From Omphiscola glabra (taxonomy: Eukaryota > Mollusca > Gastropoda > Lymnaeidae): 64,000 nucleotides of DNA. Positions 46,982 to 58,554 of the stretch are shown piece by piece; position 1 is the stretch's first letter; the number at the start of each line of letters is the position of its first letter. The position numbers and the translations under genes are program-made. The stretch covers positions 15,303,941-15,367,940 of the forward strand of contig OZ024807.1 in NCBI GenBank assembly GCA_964017045.1. The letters run 5' to 3'. A model generated the notes under the pieces. That model was not told the DNA's origin. It searched no databases and saw only the letters and a program-made list of their open reading frames with translations.

Positions 46982-47136
46982 CAGACCTGTTTACTCTTAC
47001 GATTTTGGCGTACAATGTACAATTTTGAGGTGTATACATTATATATACTGTGTGTTTTTTTACTATTAAGATAATGTATTAAACGATTTTGTGATGATAT
47101 TGTACGATTTTAAGATTTTGAAGGTAAACAGGTCTG
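46982..47136 (+). mobile_element. 6-bp-TSD MITE family, copy 4
   Basis: 155 bp, ends CAGACCTGTTTACTCTTACG and GAAGGTAAACAGGTCTG, perfect 6-bp duplication TATTAG (46976-46981, 47137-47142). Interior AT-rich with AAGATAATGTATT as in the other copies. Confidence 0.85.
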
Positions 47137-47204
47137 TATTAGGTGCAATAACTGGTTTAGAAATACCACTAATACACGCACTCAAGTTCAAAACAAAACA
47201 ACAA

Positions 47205-47264
47205 CACACACTCACACGCACTCACACGCACTCACACGCACTCACACACACTCACACGCACTCT
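47205..47264. repeat. 10-bp repeat CACTCACACG
   Basis: Six units of CACTCACACG/A. Confidence 0.88.
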
Positions 47265-48720
47265 TAAAAAAAATGCCAAATTCTTTACTTAAAATGAAAA
47301 AGTAGCAGACTCCAAGTTTTAGCAGCGGTTGGAAGAATCGTGGTTGATAGCAACTTGGTGCACTGTTCGATCAACATTTTTTTTAAAAAATGCCCTATGG
47401 GATATGGGCATCTGGAGCTGACCACATGTGTCAGCCTCTCCACCCTATGTCCCTAATGTCCTGAAGGCCGGCTCTCCCTCTATTCCGACCGAGGCCATAT
47501 TCTGACCACTCGCCTGAACAATGGCTGTGATCTATGCCGCGTCCCTCGCACTATGAACTTTGAATGGTTTCCGTCTGCCGCTAGAGAAGAGCTTTAAGCA
47601 TCTCGCTGATGCATCACTTCCAGAGAATGTGTGGTTTTTTTTTAACACGACGAATCTTAGGCGCCCCCGCCCCGCTCCCCCACCTAGCATTCAGGATTTT
47701 AGAAAGACGTGCTGAATAAGGAGTCGAATGTTGTTAGAAATATTTGGAGTCGTCAAATTTTCTCCATCATTCGTTTAAAGCTATTTAAAGTGTCACGAAA
47801 TTAGAACCGTTGGCAGCGTTCGTCAGAATGTGTTCAGCCGCAATAGATTCTCAACAGAAATAAAAAAAAAAAAATTAAATTTTAAAAACTTTGAAAAAAA
47901 AAAAAGCATTGCGTGAAGCCTCGAGTTTATTGAAAAAGTTTTAAATTAAAAAAAAAACATTTCAAAACTTATTTTTTTACAAAAGTGACGTCATAACAAG
48001 TTGTGCTCACTGAGCATCTTAAACGTCACGTGTTTTGTACTATTTTAATGACGGGACCTGGTGTCTCCCCCTCTTAAATACCGTTTTAAAAAAAGATATA
48101 TATATATAAATTATGTTTAATTTTGTCAGCACTCGCAGAGTTGCTTCGACCAGACTTGTCCCAGATTGGTCTCGATGTCAGCTTGGTCCAATCTCAGCTT
48201 GGTTCAATCTCCCCAATCACAAGGCGAAATACTCCCACCCCGGAGGCGAATGGACCTCGACCGTCCGGTCTGCTGGCACCGAAACAAATGACAACGTCAA
48301 ACCACGTGACACAGTCTATCTATTGCCGTGGTGATTTCTCCTCTGTTTACTGTGGGGTATCAGGAAGCGGACCGCCGACACTTCCTGAATGGGCGGTCAT
48401 TACGTCATCAGACTGTGGTCTGGAATGGTGGAATTGTGTACCGTGGGTGTGGTCGCGGTCGTCGTGTAAATAACATTAATTAACTTTGAACTGTTTTGAT
48501 ATAACCGTATGATGAAGCACAATCATTGCCACTGTTATAATTACTGTCATTCTTCGTTGGAAAGATCTGGACGTTAATAGAATACAATTGTAATTACATT
48601 CTTTTAATATGATTAAACATGGGGATGTGCCCCTATATTTTGTGGATCTTGGTGCCCAGGTACTCCAAAAATCCCTCACCCATAGGGCACATGGATCCAA
48701 AACAAATGTGGACCGCCCCA
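47265..48720. other. No convincing gene; possible coding relic
   Basis: 47455-47600 (plus) reads CPEGRLSLYSDRGHI, then NNGCDLCRVPRTMNFEWFP before a stop, an unusually protein-like stretch with no start. I cannot assign it; a transposon relic is likeliest. Confidence 0.3.
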
Positions 48721-48728
48721 GTGTTGTG

Positions 48729-48906
48729 CAGAGACGTAGCTAGAGTGTTTGGCGCCCGGGGACAAGATTCATTTCAAAGAGCCTCCCTTTTTTTTTTTCA
48801 ACTCTCAAACCCATCATTTTCATCAATAAAATAATATCAAAGCACATTTTTGCGCCCCAACTAGTCTGAGGACCCACTGCCCCCCCCACTCCTATATACG
48901 CCTCTG
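48729..48906. mobile_element. hAT-type MITE, CAGAGACGTAGC family
   Basis: 178 bp, ends CAGAGACGTAGC and ATACGCCTCTG. Flanks GTGTTGTG (48721-48728) and GTGTTGTT (48907-48914) are an 8-bp duplication with one mismatch. GGCGCCC near the left end and GCGCCCC near the right resemble other CAGTGGCGTAG elements. Confidence 0.7.
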
Positions 48907-48914
48907 GTGTTGTT

Positions 48915-50516
48915 TGGATATTGGTGCCCAGTAACCCAATAAACCCTCACCTATAGGGCACATTTAGCGATCCCCCTCCTCCAGAAAAGGAAATAAAAAA
49001 AACCCCTAGCCACCGCCATATGCCATTTCTCAAATGTTGTTTCAGTGAAGCACGCCATTACTGTTGGTCTCCGTCACGTTTCGGGGATAGAGCGTGGTAG
49101 AACGTCGGGTAAATTGCAGGGGCTCTACCCCGGGGTTTGGTCACAGAAAGCCGCAATCATCCAATTTTCCCGGGGCCCCGGATGTATGGAGCAGCCATCG
49201 TAATATCTGCATTCAATTCAATGCTCACTCATTGATTACTGCCGTTGCCATTACGCGGCGGTCGGTGCAGATTGGCCAAGCGTTGTTATTTATTGGACCG
49301 TGGGGTTGGGGGTTGGGTGGGGTTGGGAACTCTGATAGAAAGTACAAGCCGCACGGTGATGATGTCTGGCTCCGCGCCACGCGAGTGGGTGGGAAACGTT
49401 GGCGGATTCGTTGGAGGGGTAACCGAGTAATCGGCCCAACATTTCCGTCGGGTTCCGAGCAGCAGACCGCTGGGAGATGCCAATCTGTGGGATAATTCAA
49501 TGAAGCACTACGTCATAATGTTGGCTGCTCCAAAATGTTTCTTCTTTTAAACTGCATCATTGAGGTGGGCAGGGCAGGGAATTCGGACTCATTGTAAATT
49601 CAAGCCGTAGTAGATATCTTTTTCCGTCATGAATCTAGTTTTGTCCCTATACGGAAATCTCTCTCTCTCTCTCTGACAAGCTTTTCTTTTCTAATGGTCT
49701 TCTTTATTTCCGATTTCATTGTTTCCGTGACGTTTGGGCCGTAGAACCCTTAGGTTCCGCAGGACTCCTTGTTGAATTGTGTCCAACTTGTACGCACTTG
49801 CGTAACTACCAAAACCGTATACACAAGTACCGTTACTGCCACATTCAGAACCAGAAAGAGATATTTTCCTTAAAAGGTATCAGACAACGTCTGTATCTAT
49901 AGACCATGCACGGCACTGAAAGAACAGTCTCCCGGGCAAGGCTTTTTGTTTCACATCGTGCTCGCAATATGTTAAATTTCTGGATTACTTCGTTACATCA
50001 ATGTGTTTTGCCCACACAAGGATCAGGGCATCTGAATTAAATTAGACGCACTGGTCCCACTCGCCAGTACGGGGGCCCTCTACCAAATGAACAAACCGTT
50101 TCTAGAGCTAGGATTACGTCCGCCTATGGTCTGTGAGGATCATTTTACTGCCTCCCTTCCACGAATAAAAATATAGACAGTTGGTCCTACGACACTGGCT
50201 TATACTATGGCTCATGTACCATGACTACAATAGTTAAAGAACAGACGTGCAAACGATCCTACCGCCCCAACCCAAGCAGAGCGTTACGTTAGTTCTCCCA
50301 TGTCTGTATCTCGTGTGACGTCATCTCAGCACGCTTTGAAATTGACTCAACCATTAGTCATCCCCTTCCCCCTGAATCTCTTTTCTTGATTTCTATTGTC
50401 AGCTCAGTCTACAATTGAACGTCTGCGATAAATCTGTTCATTAGCTCCGAGCTTCAGTGACATGGGCGACACCAACGGGGCAGTTAGAAGGACTCAGAAT
50501 AAAGTAATATTGGACT
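48915..50516. other. No convincing gene; CpG-rich segment
   Basis: 49075-49500 is GC- and CpG-rich, free of visible repeats and open in several frames on both strands. It may be unique or regulatory sequence. The rest shows nothing supported. Confidence 0.35.
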
Positions 50517-50790
50517 TGTTGGCATGGCTCTCGAGGTCTGTGACTCGTGTACATAGCAACACGGCTTTCGAGGTCTCTGACTCCGGTACATAGCAACACG
50601 GCTCTCGATGTCTGTGACTTCGGTACATAGCAACACGGTTCTCGAGGTCTCTGACTCCGGTGCATAGCAAGACGGCTCTCGAGGTCTCCTGACTCCGGTG
50701 CATAGCAACACGGCTCTCGATGTCTGTGACTCCGGTGCATAGCAACACGGCTCTCGAGGTCTCTGACTCCTGTACATAACAACACGGCAG
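50517..50790. repeat. 37-bp minisatellite
   Basis: About seven units with ACACGGCTCTCGAGGTCTCT and GACTCCGGTGCATAGCA. One unit has an extra C (TCTCCTGACT). Confidence 0.93.
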
Positions 50791-51191
50791 TTAAACTGAA
50801 GAACGAATCAACAAACTGCAATTGCTAAACGAGTTTTAAATAACGTTAATAATAATAATAAGTAAGAGACGCTAGTGCTCACATTTTCATGCCATGTTAC
50901 TACATATACAAAGTTTTCTTCTCCAGATTGAGTGTGTTCCAATCACATTCTATTGCGAAACTATTTTGGAAACATTAAGCAAGTAGTACCATCACAAGTG
51001 GACAAATGAAAAAGCTATGCATTCATTCAAAAAAGTAGAAGAAGAATAGCTTCAGCGTTGTTATCGCCATCTCACGAATTGTCTTATGACAACGGGAATA
51101 ACTAAACAACTGTAGAAATATCTCGCCCGATCATAGTTTCCCTTAGATTTTTTTTATACGTCCCCGGTATTGTAAACTATTTCGATAATGT

Positions 51192-51398
51192 TAACAATAT
51201 TCCGACCACCAAACTCTACACAACATCTCCCATGTTAAAGATATTCCGACCACCAAACTCTACACAACATCTCCCATGTTAAAGATATTCCGACCACCAA
51301 ACTCTACACAACATCTCCCATGTTAAAGATATTCCGACCACCAAACTCTACACAACATCTCCCATGTTAAAGATATTCCGACCACCAAACTCTGCATA
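51192..51398. repeat. 44-bp minisatellite
   Basis: About five nearly identical units of AAAGATATTCCGACCACCAA, ACTCTACACA and ACATCTCCCATGTT. The homogeneity suggests a young array. Confidence 0.93.
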
Positions 51399-51799
51399 AA
51401 GCATATCCCAACATACACCACTCGCTGGTTAGATGGTAGCGGACCCGACAACCTTGGATATTCAAGAATAAATCAATCTTGTCTTTTAAAAAGCAACCCC
51501 CCAAATGATTCAATTAACTCATTCTCTCCATGCTCCACGTTTTAAAAAATCCCATTTCATCAACCGCGCGGCAACGCGGCCTTGTAAAAACTCTCGAGCC
51601 CAAACGTTGTGATTAAATTTTACAATATCCGACATAACGGCGTGGAGAGTTCTTTGTCATTGAATGTATCTACGTCAGCTGTTCTCAAACTGTGAAAATT
51701 TTACAGGTCGGGTCCAAGTCTTACATTGGGGCTGTGAAAGCATATTATTAATAGTTTACAATTCATGCAAGTTTTTTTTTCGTAGATTGTTGTTTATTT

Positions 51800-52738
51800 A
51801 TGGTAGCATCTCTCCATGGTAACATCTCTCCATGGTAACATCTCTCCATGGTAACATCTCTCCATGGTAACATCTCTCCATGGTAACATCTCTCCATGGT
51901 AACATATCTGCATGGTAACATATCTGCATGGTAACATCTCTCCATGGTAACATATCTTCATGGTAACATATCTGCATGGTAACATCTCTCCATGGTAACA
52001 TATCTTCATGGTAACATCTCTTCATGGTAACATATCTTCATGTTATCATCTCTCCATGGTAACATATCTGCATGTTAAGATCTATCCATGGTAACATATC
52101 TTCATGGTAACATCTCTTCATGGTAACATCTCTTCATGGTAACATCTCTTCATGGTAACATCTCTCCATGGTAACATCTCTCCATGGTAACATCTCTTCA
52201 TGGTAGCATCTCTCCATGGTAACATCTCTCCATGGTAACATCTCTCCATGGTAACATATGTGCATGGTAACATCTCTCCATGGTAACATATCTTCATGTT
52301 AACATCTCTCCATGGTAACATCTCTTCATGGTAACAACTCTTCATGGTAATATATCTTCATGTTATCATCTCTCCATGGTAACATATCTGCATGTTAAGA
52401 TCTATCCATGGTAACATATCTTCATGGTAACATCTCTTCATGGTAACATCTCTTCATGGTAACATCTCTTCATGGTAACATCTCTTCATGGTAACATCTC
52501 TTCATGGTAACATCTCTCCATGGTAACATCTCTTCATGGTAACATCTCTTCATGTTAAGATCTCTCCATGGTAACATATCTGCATGTTAAGATCTATCCA
52601 TGGTAACATATCTTCATGGTAACATCTCTTCATGTTAACATCTCTTTATGGCAACATATCTTCCTGTTAACATCTCTCCATGGTAACATATCTGCATGTT
52701 AAGGTATCCATGGTAACATCTCTTCATGGTAACCAATG
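51800..52738. repeat. 16-bp minisatellite with higher-order structure
   Basis: About 58 units of CATGGTAACATCTCTC/T. A block containing TTCATGTTATCATCTCTCC then GCATGTTAAGATCTATCC occurs at about 52036 and again about 318 bp later, with a partial third copy near 52550. Confidence 0.95.
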
Positions 52739-52851
52739 TCACTTACGTCTGTCTTTGTTTTTGCTGAATGTAATTTTCATGGGTATTAAAGTAAAAAAAG
52801 AGATGTGCTGCGTGTTTTGGTATTTTGATTGTGTGAGTCATTTGAGTGATG

Positions 52852-53132
52852 TGACTATGTGGTGTTTTTGAGGTGTCTATGTGGTGTTTTTGATGTGTCT
52901 ATGTGTGTTTTTGAGGTGTCTATTTGGTGTTTTTGAGGTGTATATTTGGTGGTTTTGAGGTGTTCATGTGGTGTTTTTAGGTGTCTATGTGGTGTTTTTT
53001 ATGTGTCAATGTGGTGTTTTTAGGTGTCTATGTGGTGTTTTTTAGGTGTCTATGTGGTATTTTTTTAGGTGTCTATGTGGTGTTTTTGAGGTGCCTATGT
53101 GGTGTTTTGAGGTGTCTATGAAGTCTGTCTAT
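52852..53132. repeat. 22-bp minisatellite
   Basis: About 12 units of GTGTCTATGTGGTGTTTTTG AG. Related TCTATGAGGT units continue beyond the MITE to about 53435. Confidence 0.9.
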
Positions 53133-53164
53133 GAAGCAACGCATTTCTATTAGGTGGTCTATGA

Positions 53165-53308
53165 CAGCGCTTCCCAAACTTTTAAGTTTGGCGGACCGGT
53201 GGACAAATTAAGATCTAATAATTTTCTTTTCTTTTCATTTAACCTTAAATATTCATGTTGTGCGGACCGGCAACGTAAGACCCGATGATCACCATTTGGG
53301 GAACGCTG
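53165..53308. mobile_element. hAT-type MITE, CAGCGCTTCCCAAAC family
   Basis: 144 bp with ends CAGCGCTTCCCAAACTTTT and ATTTGGGGAACGCTG. Flanks GTCTATGA and ATTTATGA agree at 6 of 8, but the element sits in a GTCTATGAGGT-type minisatellite, so that match is weak. Internal GCGGACCGGT and GCGGACCGGC are near both ends. Its left-end sequence recurs at 33.6 kb. Confidence 0.65.
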
Positions 53309-53435
53309 ATTTATGAGGTGTCCATGAGGGATATGTGAGAGGTCTATGGGGTTTAGATATGTCTTTGAGGTTCTATGAGGTGTATATGAGGTTTAGATAT
53401 GTCTGTGGGGTTCTATGAGGTGTCTATGAGGTTGG

Positions 53436-55025
53436 TTTAAGTTATGTAACTTGCATGAGTGCATATCACCCTGGGTGTTGTGTGTGTATGTGTATCGTGT
53501 GTGTGTAGTCTGGGGTGCGTCATGCTGTGCGTCCGATTACAGCGTCGCGTGTGGGTGTGTCAATAACGCTAACAGCTGCCTGGGGCATTCGGAATGAGGG
53601 AGATGTTAATCACACGTAATGTTTTCACTGTGTATCGATGGCATTGGAGGCTGTCCTGACCTCGACCGTTGTTCCGCCAGGAGACATAGACGGACGGCTC
53701 TAAGTCTTCGGGACAGTATCTGTTGCCAACATAGACGGGCGGTTCTAAGTCTGTGGTCTTCGACCCAATGTATGTCAATCGGGCAACTCTTAAAACGCCA
53801 GTAAATGTCTGCATGTATGTGGTTTTTTTTTAATGCAAGCAAAATCATTTGGGAAGTCACAGATATTTTATCACTCGTCTCTCCCTCCGTCCATTCTGAC
53901 CCCAACTTTCCCTTCGCTCACCCTCTATCATCACTCCCCGTTTTTTAAAATGTTTTTCTATAGTCTCCGGTCATGACTAAGACGCTGAAGTCTAGCTATA
54001 GGCTTATAACGACTTTCGTATACTCACTAGTTTATCGTGTGTTTTACATACTCAAGGTACAGCTTGCTGTTTTAAATCTTGCTGGGTGTAATAGAGGGAC
54101 ACATGTCGATCGCTTTAGAACCCTTGTCATCATTATCATCATTGATGGCTTAATAAAACTCATCCTTCTCTCCGGCCTAGTGTCTGTGCATTTCATGTGT
54201 CTGTGCATTTCATATGTCTTTGCATTTCATGTGTCTGTGCATTTTTATGATTGTGTTTAATACTGTTTAAGTTTGGCTGTCCCCTTCACATAGTTGCACT
54301 CGACCCCCCCCCCCCAACCCCCGCCAAATTTGTTCTTACAATTAGCACGCGCCTGCCAATTGTCCGTCCAAAGCTGCCCCCCAGCAGTTCATGACGCCAG
54401 TGGGCGAATCGTAATCAAAGTTAGTTCTCACTTGGTCCAGGTCGTTCATTCTTGTAGGTCTTCATATTTCAAATACTTTCACATCTGGCATTCTCACAGA
54501 CATGTGTTACACACTGGCCATTCACATACACACAGTTTAAGAACGAGATAGCTGCTGACATCTGTATCAAACTTTAATCCTAATACCATGGCACTCCCAA
54601 ACACACATCCCCTCAACACAATCCTTCAGCTTTATACATATATATATAAACAAATTAGTTGCACAAGTCGTATATGGTTTTAATCAATAAGGTTCGGTGT
54701 TGTCTACAACAGAAGTCACTTGTACAGATACTTTTACAGTAATTGCTTTGAAATTACTCCCACGGGCTTTGCTGTTGTATGGCTTTATCTCCTTATTAGA
54801 CCGAGTGCTGTGAAATACAACGGTTCTCAAGCATCGGCAGGAAATCATAGGATCGATTGAACAAAATTGTATCCCCTAAATATGCCACTCGGCATAGCCT
54901 GTGCCCCCCCCCCCCCCCCAATTTACTAGTTTAGACCTCTCCATACTTCAGGGCCGAATTACTTACTGCAACTCTGGTTTATATATTAGGTTGTAAATGC
55001 AAGACTTGGTAACAGCCACTAAATT
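53436..55025. other. No gene seen
   Basis: A CATAGACGGACGGCTCTAAG duplication at 53684-53755 and poly-C runs near 54305 and 54904. No coding signal. 55896-56361 contains three GACGTCAT sites (56145, 56157, 56181) and nothing else. Confidence 0.45.
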
Positions 55026-55412
55026 TTTGTATCATCACGAGTTCTACTGTCACATCTACATCATCACGAGTTCTACTGTCACATCTACATCATCACGAGT
55101 TCTACTGTCACATCTACATCATCACGAGTTCTACTGTCACATCTACATCATCACGAGTTCTTCTGCCACATCTACATCATCACGAGTTCTACTGTCACAT
55201 CTACATCATCACGAGTTCTACTGTCACATCTACATCATCACGAGTTCTTCTGCCACATCTACATCATCACGAGTTCTACTGTCACATCTACATCATCACG
55301 AGTTCTACTGTCACATCTACGTCATCACGAGTTCTTCTGCCACATCTACATCATCACGAGTTCTACTGTCACATCTACGTCATCACGAGTTCTACTGTCA
55401 CATCTATAAAAC
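55026..55412. repeat. 29-bp minisatellite
   Basis: About 13 units of CATCATCACGAGTTCTACTG TCACATCTA, with a TTCTGCCACA variant recurring at about every third to fourth unit. Confidence 0.95.
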
Positions 55413-55653
55413 CACTAGTGTTACCGTCAGATCTACGTCATCACATCACTCTCAACTCTACGTCGTATGTACTTACTTAAGCAGCTAACAGACAGACAGG
55501 CTGCCATTATGCCTAAGGGACACAGACACATGGGCTGTGTTGTAACTGTCTACATTAGCACCTGTTACAGTCAAAGGGTTCTCAAAGTTTAGGGGCACGG
55601 GCCGCTTTTGTCGGCTTGGGTACGATGGCAGTGTAAAGGATAATTAATTAACT

Positions 55654-55780
55654 ATTTCATGTAAGGAACCACTGGTATGACATTGAGCTCTATTTGTGAC
55701 CCAAAACTAAACAATATAATATTCACGCCCAGCCCTAATCCATACATCCAACACACACAGCCAACCCACTCTGGCACCCC
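55654..55780 (-). mobile_element. tRNA-derived SINE, copy A
   Basis: On the minus strand it starts GGGTGCCAGAGTGGGTTGG, an A-box-like tRNA head (TGCCAGAGTGG), and ends AATGTCATACCAGTGGTTCC then TTACATGAAAT. The tail is the same as in copy B, 13 bp away in the same orientation. The B box is not clear, so it is probably old. Confidence 0.55.
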
Positions 55781-55792
55781 CTTTAAATAATA

Positions 55793-55895
55793 TTTCATGT
55801 AGGGAACCACTGGGATGACATTGAACACTCGCCCGGTATGTAATCGATTCACATTATCCGTGACACTAGATGAGTTGACCCACTCCGCCACCCGG
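55793..55895 (-). mobile_element. tRNA-derived SINE, copy B
   Basis: On the minus strand it starts GGGTGGCGGAGTGGGTCAAC, close to the A box TRGCNNAGYNGG of pol III promoters. GTGAATCGATTAC about 45 bases on is a degenerate B box. The end AATGTCATCCCAGTGGTTCC is shared with copy A. The head resembles a Leu/Ser-type tRNA. Confidence 0.6.
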
Positions 55896-56361
55896 GTCGT
55901 CCCTGTCCTTTGTCTTTCGCCCTCTTCGGCTCCTGTTGCACGGCACGCCCGGGTAGGTGTCCAGAAATGAGAGTAACAGTTTTACTAACAGATCATTGCA
56001 TCAAATAATCCCCGGTGTTAAATTTGTTTAACAATCTTTTTTTTTTGTGGCAATCAGTAAGTTAACTGGGAGGATCCTTTCGGTCGGAGACGATGTTAAT
56101 TTCCGGAAAGATTATCCGTATGGAATTAACAAGTGATAAATTAGGACGTCATTTAAGACGTCATGAAATGAGACGCATATGACGTCATTAACCAGAATGG
56201 GGAGTCACGTATGGGATTATCTTGCTCTGTTATAGTTTGTTATATCCATAACGATATTCTCAATCTGCCTATTCTCAAACTATTTATCTGACCCTTTTCA
56301 TTCCTTACCTTTCCGCTCTCACTTTATTCCATTCGGACATGGCGGATTCCATCAGCATTCC

Positions 56362-56632
56362 ATGTGACCTACGTCAACATTTCATCTCACCTACGCCAGC
56401 ATTCCATCTCACCTACCTCAACATTCCACCCCACCTACGTTAACATTCCATCTCACCTACGTCAACATTCCACCTCACCTAAGTCAATATTCCACCTCTT
56501 ACGTCAACATTCCACCTCACCTACGTCAACATTCCACCTCACCTACATCAACATTCCACCTCACCTACGTCAACATTCCATCTCACCTACGCCAGCATTC
56601 CTTCTCACCTTCGTCAACATTCCGTGACGCGT
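56362..56632. repeat. 22-bp minisatellite
   Basis: About 12 units of ACCTACGTCAACATTCCACC TC. Confidence 0.93.
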
Positions 56633-57084
56633 ACGCCAACATTTCACCACCCTAAATCCCCGTGTTGCTGCACCATCGCCACCCCACCCACCCTGACCAT
56701 GTCACAGATAAAACTCCATGAAGTGTGAGTCATGCACTCTCAAAGCTATAAACATGTAACAAAAGAAAATCGCCGCACATTTCACCCCCCCCCCCCCACC
56801 CAACCCACCATTAGTGTCATCACAGACTCGGGCAGTGTTTACTGTTATCAGTTTTGGCAAAACGACTGTGGACTTTGGCTCTCGCTGCCAAACCCCTTAT
56901 GTAACAGCGCCCCACTACCCACAAGCTTGATGGGATGTGACCATGGTCAGGTGTATCACGTGGTTGCATAGAGCCCCAGTACGTCGGAGAGTATCAGCTG
57001 GGGAAAAGTATGATGCGGCCCGACGTCACCACTTTCGATACAGGCCTGATTTTTGTAAGGAACCGTAAAATCAAGAATGTTTGA

Positions 57085-57345
57085 CTCCACGACTATATGA
57101 CTCCACGACTCTATGGCAACGCCTATATGGCTCCACGACTTTATGGCTCCACGACTCTATGGCTCCATGACTTTATGGCTCCACGACTCTATGGCAACGC
57201 CTACATGACTCCACGACTTTACGGCTCCACGACTTTACGGCTCCACGACTTTACGGCTCCACGACTCTATGATTATTCCACGAATCTGTGGCCCCATGAC
57301 TCTATGGCTCCACGACTCTATGGCTCCACGACTCTATGACTCCAT
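57085..57345. repeat. 16-bp minisatellite
   Basis: About 16 units of CTCCACGACTCTATGG, with TTACGG and ATGGCAACGCCTA variants. Confidence 0.93.
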
Positions 57346-57689
57346 GAGACAACGACTTTAACAGTCACCGTTTTGTTTCAGTTACAGTTCAACAACACAC
57401 TTTTTATCACCACCTAACGGCACTTAAGTACACATATATTGATCTGTGTGGAAACCTTTTGTTTCATCAGCTGCTGAAACAACACATTTAATTAAATACT
57501 TGGATCTCTATGAACCCAAACATACTTGATTACTCCCATGTCTTGGTACCCATCTCTCTATCTCCTCTCTCTCGCGGTACCCGCTCTCTCCATCCCATCC
57601 AGGCCACTCCTCTCATCTGTGACAAAATCAATGGTAGAATCTCAGGTGACCAAGGAATCTAAGATTGTCAGGGACGCATGTGGTTGGGG

Positions 57690-58352
57690 ATGGTAGCGAT
57701 AGCCACGAGAGGAAGGCAAGTCCAAGGGAAGTAAGTGTGGGTAGAGGTGGTAGCCATGCGAGGAAGGCACGTCCAAGGGAAGTAAGTGGGGTAGAGATGG
57801 TAGCCATGGGAGTAAGACACGTCCAAGGGAAGTAAGGGGGGGAGGTGGTAGCCACGGGAGGAAGGCATGGTCCCAGGGAAGTAACTGGGTGAAGGTGGCA
57901 GCCACGAGAGGAAGGCAGGGTCCAAGGGAAGTAACTGGGTGAAGGTGGCAGCCACGAGAGGAAGGCAGGGTCCAAGGGAAGTAAGTGGTTGAAGGTGGTA
58001 GCCACAAGAGGAAGGCATGGTCCCAGGGAAGTAACTGGGTGAAGGTGGCAGCCACGAGAGGAAGGCAGGGTCCAAGGGAAGTAAGTGGTTGAAGGTGGTA
58101 GCCACAAGAGGAAGGCATGGTCCAAGGGAAGTAAGTGGGTGAAGGTGGTAGCCACGAGAGGAAGGCATGGTCCCAGGGAAGTAACTGGGTGAAGGTGGCA
58201 GCCACAAGAGGAAGGCAGGGTCAATTAGTAAGTGGGTGAAGGTGGCAGCCACTAGATGAAGTAAGTGGGTGAAGGTCGTAGTCACGAGATGAAAGCATGG
58301 ATTCAGGGAAGTAAGTGGGTGAAGGTGGTAGCCACGGGAGGAAGGCACGACC
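57690..58352. repeat. 50-bp minisatellite
   Basis: About 13 units carrying GAAGGCAGGGTCCAAGGGAA, GTAACTGGGT and GAAGGTGGCAGCCACGAGAG. Three minus-strand frames of 187-226 codons are by-products. Confidence 0.95.
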
Positions 58353-58554
58353 AGCCACCCACTTGCCCTTTAAATAAATCGAGTCTAAATTGAATATTGA
58401 TGGGAGAGCATGACTTTCGCGTGATTTGGGGAAATGTCCAGAGACTTTCGGAAACGAGTTTCATTTAAATTTTAGAGATAGAGTAAACACGTTTTAATTG
58501 GAAGCAATTGCATTGATGGACCCAGAACAATAACACTATAGCTAGCGCCTGTTT

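Noticed and set aside
51679..51745. Possible hAT end (CAGCTGTTCTCAAACTGTG)
   Set aside because: Only one terminus visible; no matching right end or target duplication. A similar single end lies near 55577.
57628..58348. Three overlapping frames of 187-226 codons on the minus strand
   Set aside because: All three frames of the same 50-bp minisatellite.
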